Shown in pieces: positions 37,001 to 45,245 of a stretch of 64,000 nt of DNA. The number at the start of each line of letters is the position of its first letter. Positions within the stretch are counted from its first letter, which is position 1. The position numbers and the translations under genes were made by a program. This DNA is from Pteria penguin (taxonomy: Eukaryota > Mollusca > Bivalvia > Pterioida > Pteriidae): contig CM068589.1 in the NCBI GenBank assembly GCA_035048485.1, forward strand, positions 5,194,229 through 5,258,228, written 5' to 3'. The notes under the pieces were generated by a model. The model saw only the letters and a program-made list of their open reading frames with translations. It was not told where the DNA came from and did not search any database.

Positions 37001-39402
37001 TTAAACTGGATTATTTCGATTTGAGACGGTATCAGACGTAAAATGATAATGGAGTCATATATTTCCCATGGAAACGTTATTTGCGGATTATCATTTCCCT
37101 GAGTATAAAATTGGTTTCCACAGAGTTTGAAGACATAACAATTACTTTATGTAAGATAACGTCTGTGTAACAAAAAGATCGAATAAGAGCATTTTGTTTC
37201 CTTTCAGATTATACATGATCGTTCAGATGGATCAGTGGATTTTTACAAATCATGGGTAGAATACGCTAATGGATTTGGCAATGCTTCGACAGAATATTGG
37301 ATAGGTAAATTTCAAAATATATCACAACTGTACATTCCTGTTCATAGACCTGAACACTTTATTAATCTATTTATATCAATCAATACTGATATAAGAAGTT
37401 TCCCGAGTATGAAAGAGAGAAAGGAATATATAAGCTTTAAGGAATATAGTATTAAATCTTATTTAGTTTTCAAACCAAGCATAAGTGGGCTTAAACACAG
37501 TTAAATTGTGCTCAAATTTTTCTTAAATGTACTTCCCATAACTTTATTAATTTCTTCCTTATTTTCACATTCTCTTACTATTAGAAACGCTGGTTTAATG
37601 CAACCTTTATTCATAGGCAACAACGCATTACATGCACTTACATCAGGAGTGAAAACAAAGCTTAGAATCGAAGTAACGAGATTCAGTGGTGAGACCGGCT
37701 ATGCAGAGTATCAGGAATTTTCTATTGAAGACGAAATTTCCGAATATCGACTGAATGTAGGGTCCTATAACGGAACGACAGGTAGTGTCGCTAAGTGTTT
37801 TTACATGTCATTGAAATCATGTGTATGTACATTATTGGATACAGAGGTATAAATAGAGTAAAAACTAAAATTCTACATTTCAAGGGATCGGAAATTGACG
37901 AATGAACAAATGAGCGAAGTAGATTGTTTTGTGTGTCTGAGTAGACACTTTGGAAAGAGCAGAAGTTTCCGGCGAATTAATAATGGAAAGATGTGTTTTT
38001 GCTGCTCCATTGTTTACTGATATAGTGCATGGTAATAGATTGATAGGTTAATGTTATATATAACGATTTTGATATTGAAATTATTTTAAAATTCAGATTG
38101 TTTGTAATAACTAGTAAGAAGCTGTGTTTATAATGAACAGTGCTATTATTTGATACTAGTGATATTTATGGGTCACCATGTTAGCGATTTACAAAATTGA
38201 CAGGGTATCGGCGAAATGGATATCTGACGGGGCATTCGCCAATACCCTGTCAGTTTTTGTAAAATGTTAGCATGCGAAACCTATTCTAATGTTTTGATCT
38301 GAAAAAAGCTTACACACGTTAGTTCTGAATGACATCGTCCATGACGTTGCCACGGGACGTGTGACGTCATGGCCAAAACTGCGGTGAAACGTGAATCCCC
38401 TCGCAGTTTTTTTAAATATTTAACCAATCCGAATGTGTGTTGCAAACAGAGTGCACAGAGTGCATTAGAATTATATATTGCATATTAGTAATATTTGTTC
38501 ACGTCATAATAACTGAATCATATCTTAAGATATAGATGGTGAAAAATATTAATCATTAATTCATAACACTTGCACTGAATATTCAAGGATAACAAATATT
38601 GTGAAAATTTTTGTTGTACACATGCATCGTAGCATTTGAAATGAGTGAAATGTTTAAAGCAGCGCAATGCAGTCGGTAAGGTGCTCATGGCCGGAGAGAT
38701 CCAGGCTCTAGTTATGTAGTCGACTTGTCGGTGTCCTATCTTTTGGAGGAGACAGTCGTGACCCTGTGTTATGTAGCCATTGCACATAGAGTATACATCA
38801 CTGTATCGGTCGGTGCCATTGCAAGTGTGTGTATTAACCAGTACTTAGACAATGATACATCCATCTGACGTGGTATTTCATATGTACTGTGACATCTGAC
38901 ATGGCATTTAATTTATAATGTCACATCTGACACCGTATTTCATATGTAATGTCACATCTGACATGGAATTCAATTCGTAATGGCACATCTGACATGGTAT
39001 TGAATTTGCTATGTCATATCTGACATGGTATTTCATGTTTAATGTCACATCTGACATGGCGTTTCATATGTAATGTCAATGCAACCGCATGCAGGTTGTA
39101 TTTTCTGATAAAAATATATGTAATTAATTTTCACAGGTGACGGAATATACAAATCAAATCCACAGTTCAATATGGTTGGACAAAGATTCTCTACGTTTGA
39201 TAGAAATAATGACAACTACAACAATGGCGTATGTACAGAAATCTTTAAGAGTGCAGGGTGGTTCAATGGATGTGGATATAACAATCTAAACGGAAAATAT
39301 TGTCAACCAAACATCCTTAATAAGACTTGTATGTGGTGGTATACGTTTACGAAATCTTTTGAATCACTGAAAGCTGCGCAGATGAAAATCAAGAGACAGT
39401 AA
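29188..39402 (+). CDS. Secreted fibrinogen-related protein with PAN-like N-terminus (FREP), five coding exons
   Basis: Coding exons 29188-29497, 33739-33881, 37208-37304, 37617-37781 and 39137-39402 join in one frame of 326 residues ending in TAA. Residues 1-19 form a signal peptide (MELMYVIFLYAWTLEISSC). Residues of about 25-103 have a PAN/apple-like pattern (CGVKCSEVKCSSFFFN, then CQLNS). From about residue 110 to the end is a fibrinogen domain: DCKELYEKGITTDGIYTIKP, DGSVDFYKSWVEYANGFG, STEYWIGNNALHALT, FSTFDRNNDNY and WWYTF. FREPs and ficolins are extracellular lectin-like proteins often used in mollusc immunity; that role here is inferred. The ATG is chosen because the signal peptide follows at once and an acceptor (TTTTCAG) lies 11 bp upstream, implying a non-coding first exon. 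Confidence 0.9.
29498..30013. other. FREP intron 1, poly-A tract
   Basis: Contains a run of about 30 A at 29853-29882, possibly the tail of a degraded retroposon. No exon is seen. Confidence 0.5.
30014..30188 (+). repeat. Repeat C, long copy
   Basis: Shares about 170 bp with 47028-47195: AACTGGTGTCACATGACTAT, GGCACTAACAAC, GAGGTGAGACCAGTTGCCC, AGGAGTAAGCGTCTCCTG, and CATACAGACGAAC. Confidence 0.85.
30340..30945. repeat. 45-bp GC-richer minisatellite (about 13 copies)
   Basis: Unit: GGTGGGCGATCATAAACAGG, CACGAAGTCGGAAACAACGC, GAAAC. Earlier copies are more diverged (ACGATGGGCGACCATAAACC). The 45-bp period keeps frames open in both directions (GDHKQARSRKQ on one strand, SCLFMIAHR on the other). 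It lies in FREP intron 1. Base composition is clearly richer in G and C than its surroundings. Confidence 0.93.
30946..32029. other. FREP intron 1, no feature recognised
   Basis: AT-rich; short TA repeat at 31750-31770. Confidence 0.45.
32030..32170 (-). repeat. Retroelement tail fragment with repeat C, solo
   Basis: Matches the 25430-25570 segment in the same direction (GTACCGAAGGATTAACCCG, GGACAATATCGTG, AATAAAATCGAGATGAGACC), without any adjacent RT sequence. Confidence 0.7.
32249..32473 (+). CDS. Unassigned 74-codon open frame after an acceptor-like site
   Basis: ATGGCTGATGC follows 12 bases after GTTTTCATGCAG, a good-looking splice acceptor. The predicted peptide starts MADAFIRYNAQYVTVLQ and ends WVKSGVL. 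I recognise no domain. It is inside FREP intron 1 and could be a chance frame, an alternative exon or a fragment of a mobile gene. Confidence 0.2.
   Translation: MADAFIRYNAQYVTVLQNDILSLNVKHSSAKIHFDDIMQDWKCRTFHNDALSLTIKSLPNIAFYAEKWVKSGVL
33015..33300 (+). repeat. Repeat D joined to repeat C
   Basis: 33015-33200 shares ACATCTGACAAAG, ATCATCAAGGAC, AACATGATAAT and ACGATACCGACTTAGGACGG with 41860-42085. From about 33200 it passes into repeat C (GAGGTGAGACCGGGTGCC, AAGTAAGCGTCTCC). Confidence 0.78.
33739..33881 (+). CDS. FREP exon 2: start of fibrinogen domain
   Basis: 143 bp, phase 1 in and phase 0 out, from TTCTTTAG to GTATGT. It encodes QPEGKDCKELYEKGITTDGI, YTIKPFGDTTEKRVKCDM and NEGYT. The two cysteines are the expected first disulfide pair of fibrinogen domains. 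Confidence 0.92.
33891..34089. repeat. Long TTA/ATT trinucleotide microsatellite
   Basis: About 200 bp of near-pure ATT/TTA repeats with a few interruptions (AATATTGG near 33990). It starts 10 bp after the donor of FREP exon 2. Poly-Leu and poly-Ile frames here are artefacts. Confidence 0.98.
34604..34862 (+). repeat. Repeat D, left arm of a near-identical inverted pair
   Basis: About 240 bp (AGGAGTTACTGGCTCAGTTA, GCAGAAGTCACCATAGAGC, ACGATACCGACTTAGGACGG, GGTTAACCGGTTTACGGGCC) that reappears in reverse at 44996-45245 with only a handful of differences by eye. Its first about 60 bases also match an internal RT-coding segment at 40676-40735. Confidence 0.9.
34930..35460 (+). pseudogene. Broken Penelope-like-type reverse transcriptase, N-terminal part
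   Basis: Contains NFVVVPADKALDN, LHRNPYKHKFMACSFRCSTN and neighbouring blocks with several stops and frame changes. These correspond to the VPADKA and IPKMHKNPYKQRFIAGSS regions of the copy at 40100. It is not functional. Confidence 0.8.
35461..36765. other. FREP intron 2, no gene; short array at 36555-36640
   Basis: 36555-36640 repeats TATAAGGTATATAGTATTTA four times, next to a GTGCACAAAATT end that matches the start of repeat B in reverse. A run of ten C is at 35857-35866. Confidence 0.55.
36766..36975 (-). repeat. Dispersed repeat B copy, inverted and diverged
   Basis: Shares GCATAGCTCTGTCC, TTTGGCTCACTTTTT, TCTGCCCTTCAAAAATTTAT and AATGCGCATCTGG with repeat B elsewhere, in reverse. Confidence 0.75.
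37208..37304 (+). CDS. FREP exon 3
   Basis: 97 bp, phase 0 in and phase 1 out, from CTTTCAG to GTAAAT. It encodes IIHDRSDGSVDFYKSWVEYA and NGFGNASTEYWI, the central block of fibrinogen domains. The usual GGGWT before the RRxDGS motif is reduced to GYTIIHDRSDGS. NAS is a possible N-glycosylation site. Confidence 0.93.
37617..37781 (+). CDS. FREP exon 4
   Basis: 165 bp, phase 1 both ends, from TTCATAG to GTAGTG. It encodes NNALHALTSGVKTKLRIEVT, RFSGETGYAEYQEFSIEDEI and YRLNVGSYNGTT. This is the typical (L)R(I)E(V)...A.Y..F.I..E...Y.L.VG.Y.G.. pattern of the family. Confidence 0.93.
38177..38274. mobile_element. Short hairpin element (two 41-bp inverted arms)
   Basis: CATGTTAGCGATTTACAAAA and TTGACAGGGTATCGGCGAA at 38177-38217 pair with the reverse of 38233-38274, leaving a loop of about 15 bp. 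It lies in FREP intron 4. It looks like a small foldback MITE; no clear target duplication is seen. Confidence 0.7.
38860..39082. repeat. 31-bp minisatellite (seven copies)
   Basis: Unit ACATCTGACATGGTATTTCA plus TATGTAATGTC, with substitutions. It ends about 55 bp before the acceptor of the last FREP exon. Confidence 0.93.
39137..39402 (+). CDS. FREP exon 5 (terminal)
   Basis: 266 bp from TTTCACAG to TAA. It encodes FNMVGQRFSTFDRNNDNYNN, GVCTEIFKSAGWFNGCGYNN, LNGKYCQ and MWWYTFTKSFESLKAAQMKI. DRNNDNY fits the calcium-binding loop (usually DRDND), and the Cys pair around it is conserved. A possible AATAAA lies at 39911-39916. Confidence 0.95.
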
Positions 39403-40099
39403 GATCGAAAATATAAGTAACAAGACTGGTAGCTTTTTGGCAATTGAATTCATGCATTATCACTTTTTCGGTGATATACCACGGAAGTAGTATTTACAGA
39501 TATTTTTTTTTTTTTGACATTCATAAAGGGAACTGACTACACAAGTAAAAGATATAACATTGACTTATAGTTGTTTGGTATCTAACATATACCTCTTAAT
39601 TTTCTAGTTCATCATACTTGGAAAGGAAATTAGAATGATAAAATCCATCTCAACTTTGTTAAATTTCTATTTCAGCTTTTATTATCAAAATTTGAATTCA
39701 ATATTCTCAAAAATTATTGTCGGAAAAAATTTATAGATCCTAAGATGCCTTTAAAATATATTAATTGTTCTAGTGCTATGCAAGCACTACTTGTATTACG
39801 TTATAGGACCTGTGTCGTGAGGAGAATATTAGAGTCTTACAGTGTAGGCGTTTTCTACGTGATAGTTTGGTGACAACATGAAGTGTAACGCTAATAACGC
39901 TAATCTTCTGAATAAATTTCGTAGCGAAGAAGAAGAGTAAGTCCCACCAGTGTGAGGTTCTCATGTTTAGATTCTACTCCTGTCGCAAATGTTATGTAGA
40001 ATCCTGTCGTGTTCGGTGGTAAGTTCATATAGATACTGCGTTAAAAGGATATCACTGTACACGACCATGCTGCAGAAAATCACATAACATAATCACAGA
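39403..40099. other. Downstream of FREP, no gene recognised
   Basis: Candidate poly(A) signal at 39911. No other feature is seen. Confidence 0.45.
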
Positions 40100-41545
40100 A
40101 CTTACCTTCCTCCAAGAACATTATATCAATACACCAGCAGATAAAGCGTCTAATAATTATACATTTACTTGTAAGAAATATTACTTTGACAGCCTAGTGA
40201 AAGAATTAGGATTAAATTCAGCTCCAGGAAATCCTACTTATACTCTCACGAAATTTTCGGTTTCAGAATTACTTGAGAATCATAAATCTGTCCTCAATAC
40301 GTTTGGTATTGACACAAATAAATTAAAATTAGAACTTCCATATTTGTACTGCATTCCAAAAATGCACAAAAATCCTTACAAACAACGCTTTATCGCTGGT
40401 TCCTCGAGGTGTTCCTCAAAACCTGTATCAATGCTACTCACAAAAATATTATCAGAAATTAAATCTGGCCTTCATAGGTATTGCGAAACAGTATATTCCA
40501 GAAGTGGAATTAATCAAATGAGGATCCTTAAAAATTCAAAAGAGTTGATTCGAACATCTAAAATCAAAAAGTTTTACTAAAATTCACTTCATCAAGTCTT
40601 TTGACTTTTCGACTCTTTACACAACGATCCCTCATCAGAAATTAAAGGACAGATTAGAAGAAATTATTCAAAGAAAAAAGAGGAGTTACCGGCTCAGTTA
40701 TGTGGCAGAAGTCACCATGGAGCTATACAATATGCATTTACTAGTAAAAACGGAAGTCGCAAATTCAAATATATATTTATAGGCTGTGGTAAAATTTACT
40801 TTGTTCGGGAATATTCTGATTCCAAAAATAAATACACTGAAACAAATGGCATTCAGATGTTGAACGTTCTTATCGATATCATTTTTGTGGTGTTTGGAGG
40901 AAAGGTTTTTCAACAAATTGTCGGCATTCCATTGGGCATTAACTGTGCTACGTTTCTGGCCGACATATTCCTTTACTCATACGAAGCTGAATTCATTCAG
41001 TCTTTGCTTTCTCTAGAAAAGAAAAAATTGGCTCTTGGCTTCAATTTCACTTAGAGATATATAGATGACTTGCTTTCAATTTATAATCCTTCATTAGTAA
41101 ATTCCCTTAGCATCATCTATCCATGTAAACTGGAGGTCAAAGAAACCACAGAAAGTAGTAACTCTACTTCGTATTTAGATATTATGTTGTCTTTCGACAT
41201 TAATGGTCAATTCAACATCTCACTCTATGACAAATGTGACGATTTCAATTTCGCTATCACAAACTTTCCTTTCACAAGAAGCAACATTCCATCATCGCCC
41301 GCATACGGTGTATTCATATCTCAGTTAACACGTCATTCCAGAGCATGTTCAAATTACAATGACTTTGTTCTGAGGGCTAAGCGACTTTCAGATAAGCTAC
41401 TCAAGCAGGGTTATATATGAGCTAGACTAGCAACGTCACTGAGGAAGTTCTATGGTTGTTACGAGACTCTTATTTCTTCATATGATATCTCGTTATCCAG
41501 ACTTTTAAATGATATTCTGGACTGAGACCGATTCCGATCATTTTA
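40100..41545 (+). pseudogene. Longest Penelope-like-type reverse transcriptase copy, broken
   Basis: Almost the whole RT core can be followed: TPADKASNNYTF, YYFDSLVKELGLN, PYLYCIPKMHKNPYKQRFIA, YSRSGINQMRILKNSKEL, FDFSTLYTTIPHQKLKDRL, NGSRKFKYIFIG, FVVFGGKVFQQIVGIPLG, FLADIFLYSYEAEFIQSLL, RYIDDLLSIYNP (catalytic YIDD present), LYDKCDDFNFAITNFPF and SPAYGVFISQLTRHSRAC. There are stops (for example before RYIDDLL) and frame shifts around 40560 and 40680. The order and motifs fit a Penelope-like retroelement; no GIY-YIG endonuclease is recognised in this copy. Confidence 0.88.
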
Positions 41546-42085
41546 CACAGATTTGACACCTTTTATACTTAGAAGGTTACCTACTTTGACTTCTCCATAT
41601 ATAAATATATATGGAATTTACACGATTTGACTCTTTCTACTGGGTATATGTGACGAGTGTTTCAAGTAAGCAGGAGATGCTCGTTCTCCCCGGGCACCTG
41701 ACCTCACTCCATCATAGGGGTTCACATATGCTCTTCAAGTAGACATATTTTGTTATTTTTCCCTTGGTTTTCATTTTCACTGATTTTGCATATCCTCTGG
41801 TTTCATGATTTTAAGACTTTTGGTTTGGATTTATCCATCATCTTTACATGAAAGAGAAATTAGAACACATCTGACAAAGCTGTATATCACAAATCACCAA
41901 GGACCTGCACACAAAACATGATAATAGTAAAATATACACGGAAAAACGACATTACAAAACTATGTGATTGTGCTGCGGTTACGATACCGACTTGGGACGG
42001 TCAATTAATGTAACAAACATCACACATTTGGTGTAGTTAACCAGTTTACGGTCACCAACGTCCCACTCATTTCAAGAGCAGCACA
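41546..42085 (+). repeat. 3' region of the retroelement with repeat C (inverted) and repeat D
   Basis: 41660-41715 contains GGAGATGCTCGTTCTCCCCG and GGCACCTGACCTCACTCC (reverse of repeat C). 41695-41850 is matched in reverse at 49035-49190. 41860-42085 is repeat D (ACGATACCGACTTGGGACGG, GTTAACCAGTTTACGG). Confidence 0.78.
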
Positions 42086-42434
42086 TTTGCAAATCAAATG
42101 GAAAAGGGGGTTAAATACTTGTATCGACCACATAACTTTCTGAAAGACGATTTCATGAGTTCTGTTGTATAGCCCTGTTTGAGTAGTTTATTGAATTAGT
42201 CTCTTATGTGAGGAGTATGCTCTGACATAGAGTATAGAGTGTGAAATTAGAACACAATAGGCATGCTAAGATGCTAATGTTACTTTCCAGGAAGGGCAAT
42301 AAGTGATACAGACTTTGAAATCGCCATGTTTTTCGTGTTGTAACTGACATCCTTACCGAAAGAGAAGAGCCTGAGTCTAGGTCAAAAGCAGGTGTTGCTC
42401 TCTATGGTAACCGTGGTCTCATGAATTCCGGGAT

Positions 42435-42683
42435 ACATATATCGTAGCCCATTGGGCTGCAAACAATCTGCTGGAAAACTTTTCCCGCAAAAACAACAAA
42501 CATATAGCCTACTCCGAACTGCAGCATTTTGATAATATCGTCAGTAGTGTACTTGATATGCGAATCAGAGAGTTCCATCTTAAAAAAGGATCTTCCCTGC
42601 CTAAAACAATTTTGTAAATACAGAAATTTCGTATAATACATGTTAATCTGCCTTAAAAATTCATATGAAGAACAGTCGTACAA
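42435..42683 (-). pseudogene. Broken Penelope-like-type reverse transcriptase fragment
   Basis: Minus strand: SDSHIKYTTDDIIKMLQF, MFVVFAGKVFQQIVCSPMGY. This is the palm-entry region of the same family. The usual GIPMGTNCAP is altered and the copy ends there. Confidence 0.82.
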
Positions 42684-44029
42684 AAGGTCGAAAATGAAAA
42701 AGCCTGAATTTTGTGAAATGTAGGAATATATATCGTGAGTGAAATGAATAAAGGCTTGACAAACCGGTGTCAGTAAACCATACCCTAGAGAAAATCTCCC
42801 CCCTCTCCAGGATGCTATCTGTGAAAGAAAACTATCGCCTTACAGGGGATGTTTTTCTATACAGAACACCATCCACCATAGAGGACCATAGTAAATACCC
42901 CCCCCCCCTTTTTTTTTACCGTTACTGATTCGACTTTTACGTATACATCGTAACCGGAAATAAAAAAATGTTTGGCTTAATTGTATATATAAACGGTTTA
43001 TGGAATAAGTTTTAAGGGGGAGCATTTTCTATCATAAAAGCTGTTGACAACAATTAATCAGTAACATATTCTAAGTTATAGGTTTTGATATTTAGAAAAT
43101 CTTTACGCGTGTTTTGAAGCAATGTGGCTTCTATCGACATGGATATATCTCGCAGAGAAATTGGCATTAGTCTTTGCAAAGAGAGTTATATAGTAAAGAC
43201 TTTAATTGAAATATTTTCATGTGAGACGCAAGAACATAAAGAAAAAATAACATTTTGTAGAAACTCATTAATAAAGGTTTTGTGCCATGCAAACGTTTGT
43301 AACGAAGAGATCTATTTTGTACAAATGCTCAGGAAAAACATATTTCCCATAGGGTCCAATGTTAAATTATCAAACTTCCAGCACGATTTAGACAACATTC
43401 TTCATCTTTGCCATCTATAATCAAAATGTTTGTCAGACCCTCCTCTATTAGAATTTGAATACTTTACCAAAGGTTATCCACCTTAATTTCGAGAAAAACC
43501 TGCTAGAATGGGGTCGCCCCCAAAAATTTGCCAAAATTCAAATGTAAACAACAATCCCTTTTGAGGTCATAAAATCCTTACACTAGCGAAAAGAAATAAA
43601 AATTCATGATTTTACAGCAGATTCAATCTTTGTTTATAGAGTGATAAAATAATTTCATCAAATCACAGCCTATGATGCATTGACATAATAGTCCCGACAG
43701 AAGATCAGCCAATCACGACTCTTTTTAATTTCTCTTTGAACTGACAACAGAAATATGCCAGAAACGTAGTGTGTTCGATTGAAATTAAACAAAGACGGTT
43801 TAAAAACTCCGTATAGATGGGGATGGGATGGGAAATTTCTCGGACACCAACAGACTTCATCTGGGAATACGATGATCCCTTATGGACTTAATTCACTCAT
43901 TCAGAGTATAAAGTTGAGCATCCTTTTTAAATACCCGTCATGCGACGTCTTTTTAAATTCAATGTAATCATGTAACTGATACATACTCCCTGCATTTTGG
44001 CAGCAGATCTCTCACTTACGTGTTACAAA
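42684..44029. other. No recognised gene; one unassigned open frame at 43139-43420
   Basis: 43139-43420 (+) gives a 93-residue frame beginning MDISRREIGISLCKESY and ending NILHLCHL. It has no domain I recognise and may be a cellular exon, a captured fragment or chance. A C/T run is at 42898-42918. Nothing else is seen. Confidence 0.25.
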
Positions 44030-44110
44030 GGATGTTGATATGACACGTTACGGCTACATGGAGCGAGTAAAGTCTCAGATTGGCTAGCCACACCCGCCAT
44101 AATTAACCAA
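44030..44110 (+). repeat. Repeat C, degraded
   Basis: GGAGCGAGTAAAGTCTCAGA followed by TTGGCTAGCCACACCCGCC, the distal part of repeat C. Confidence 0.6.
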
Positions 44111-44344
44111 CACAAAACTATTTAACAAAAAACTGTATGCATAAGAGGAAAATGAAAACAATGTTGTATATAAGGTACCATAGCCACACAGCATAAGGAA
44201 ATGGGTATTGTGTCACATAAGCCAAACACTGTGGGGGATTTATCTACGAGCTCCATAATGAGAATAAGTAAACGGAACACGGCCGTTTTACAGACACAAT
44301 GAGGTAGTAAGATAAAACAAGTAAAGCATTTTTTCAGACTTGAC

Positions 44345-44735
44345 AAGCCCTATCTGTTTAAATTTACAAACTACTACTAAACTTTTAACTCAGGGTTACA
44401 GATATCACAAGCTAAGAAAAACATTCGGCAAATTCTTCAGATCTTATTCAGAACTTCTATCTAAATTTGGAAATATTTCTTTTCAACAGTATGTATCCAA
44501 TGGAATTTCCCATCCTTATTTTTACGGTGATCTCGTATATAAACTAAGGAAAGTAAAAGGCTCCGATAACGATATTTTATCATGTAATAAAATAATCAAA
44601 CGTCTTATAAATAGACAATATGATATTGAGATCATCAAAAAGACTATAGGTCTTGTATTTGGCCCCTCTACAGCCTTATGCAGACTTTTACTTGAACGTT
44701 GCACGCTGACTAACAGGGCGGTGGGGACTATATGA
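44345..44735 (+). pseudogene. C-terminal region of the retroelement protein
   Basis: Open for about 130 codons: LTQGYRYHKLRKTFGKFFRS, SFQQYVSNGISHPYFYGDLV, YKLRKVKGSDN, NRQYDIEIIKKTIGLVFGP and LTNRAVGTI before TGA at 44734. The KLRKTF.KF and FYGDLVYKLRK blocks are typical of the end of this RT family. A decayed minus-strand homologue is at 49680-49935. Only the C-terminus is present. Confidence 0.78.
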
Positions 44736-44995
44736 CGGGCCTTGTCCAAACCTCTTTCAGAGGAGACATGGTCCTGAACCTCGTCCCCTCTGACTGTTAG
44801 TCGGGACTCCTACAGATCTAGGGTCTTAGCTCGCTTTCAGACTGGCAGGGCACGGTTTATCATGTTGATGTCGCATATATTTTTATACCATTATGTATTT
44901 TACAATACCTTACGTGTTTATATTTTTATGACCTCTCAATATGCGATACCTGTTGACCCTTGTTCTTTACATGGAGGATTATTTATAAATTTTTA
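44736..44995 (+). other. 3' untranslated part of the retroelement copy
   Basis: GGAGACATGGTCCTGAACC, CCCCTCTGACTGTTAGTCGG and CTTGTTCTTTACATGGAGGA recur in reverse at 49400-49660, showing this belongs to the element. A further short copy of the tail (GTTGATCCCTGTTCTTTATA) is at 45832. Confidence 0.7.
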
Positions 44996-45245
44996 AATGT
45001 ACGTCCTTTGATTGTTCTGCTGTTTCGGTGAGTGGGAAGGTGGGCCCGTAAACCGGTTAACCACACCATTTGTTTGGCTTTTGTCAAATTGAATGACCGT
45101 CCTAAGTCGGTATCGTAATTGCACTACAATCAAATATTTTTGTAATGTGATATATGTTCTAGTATATTATTTATATTCATGTGTTGTATAGCTCTATGGT
45201 GACTTCTGCCACATAATTGAGCCAGTAAGTCCTTTTTTTTTCTTT
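44996..45245 (-). repeat. Repeat D, right arm of a near-identical inverted pair
   Basis: Reverse complement of 34604-34862 with very few differences. It follows directly on the retroelement 3' region. Confidence 0.9.

Noticed and set aside
37508..37852. 114-codon frame starting MLKFFLNVLPITLLISS, resembling a secreted protein
   Set aside because: Its 3' part is FREP exon 4 read in the same frame. The hydrophobic start is intron sequence before the acceptor at 37616.
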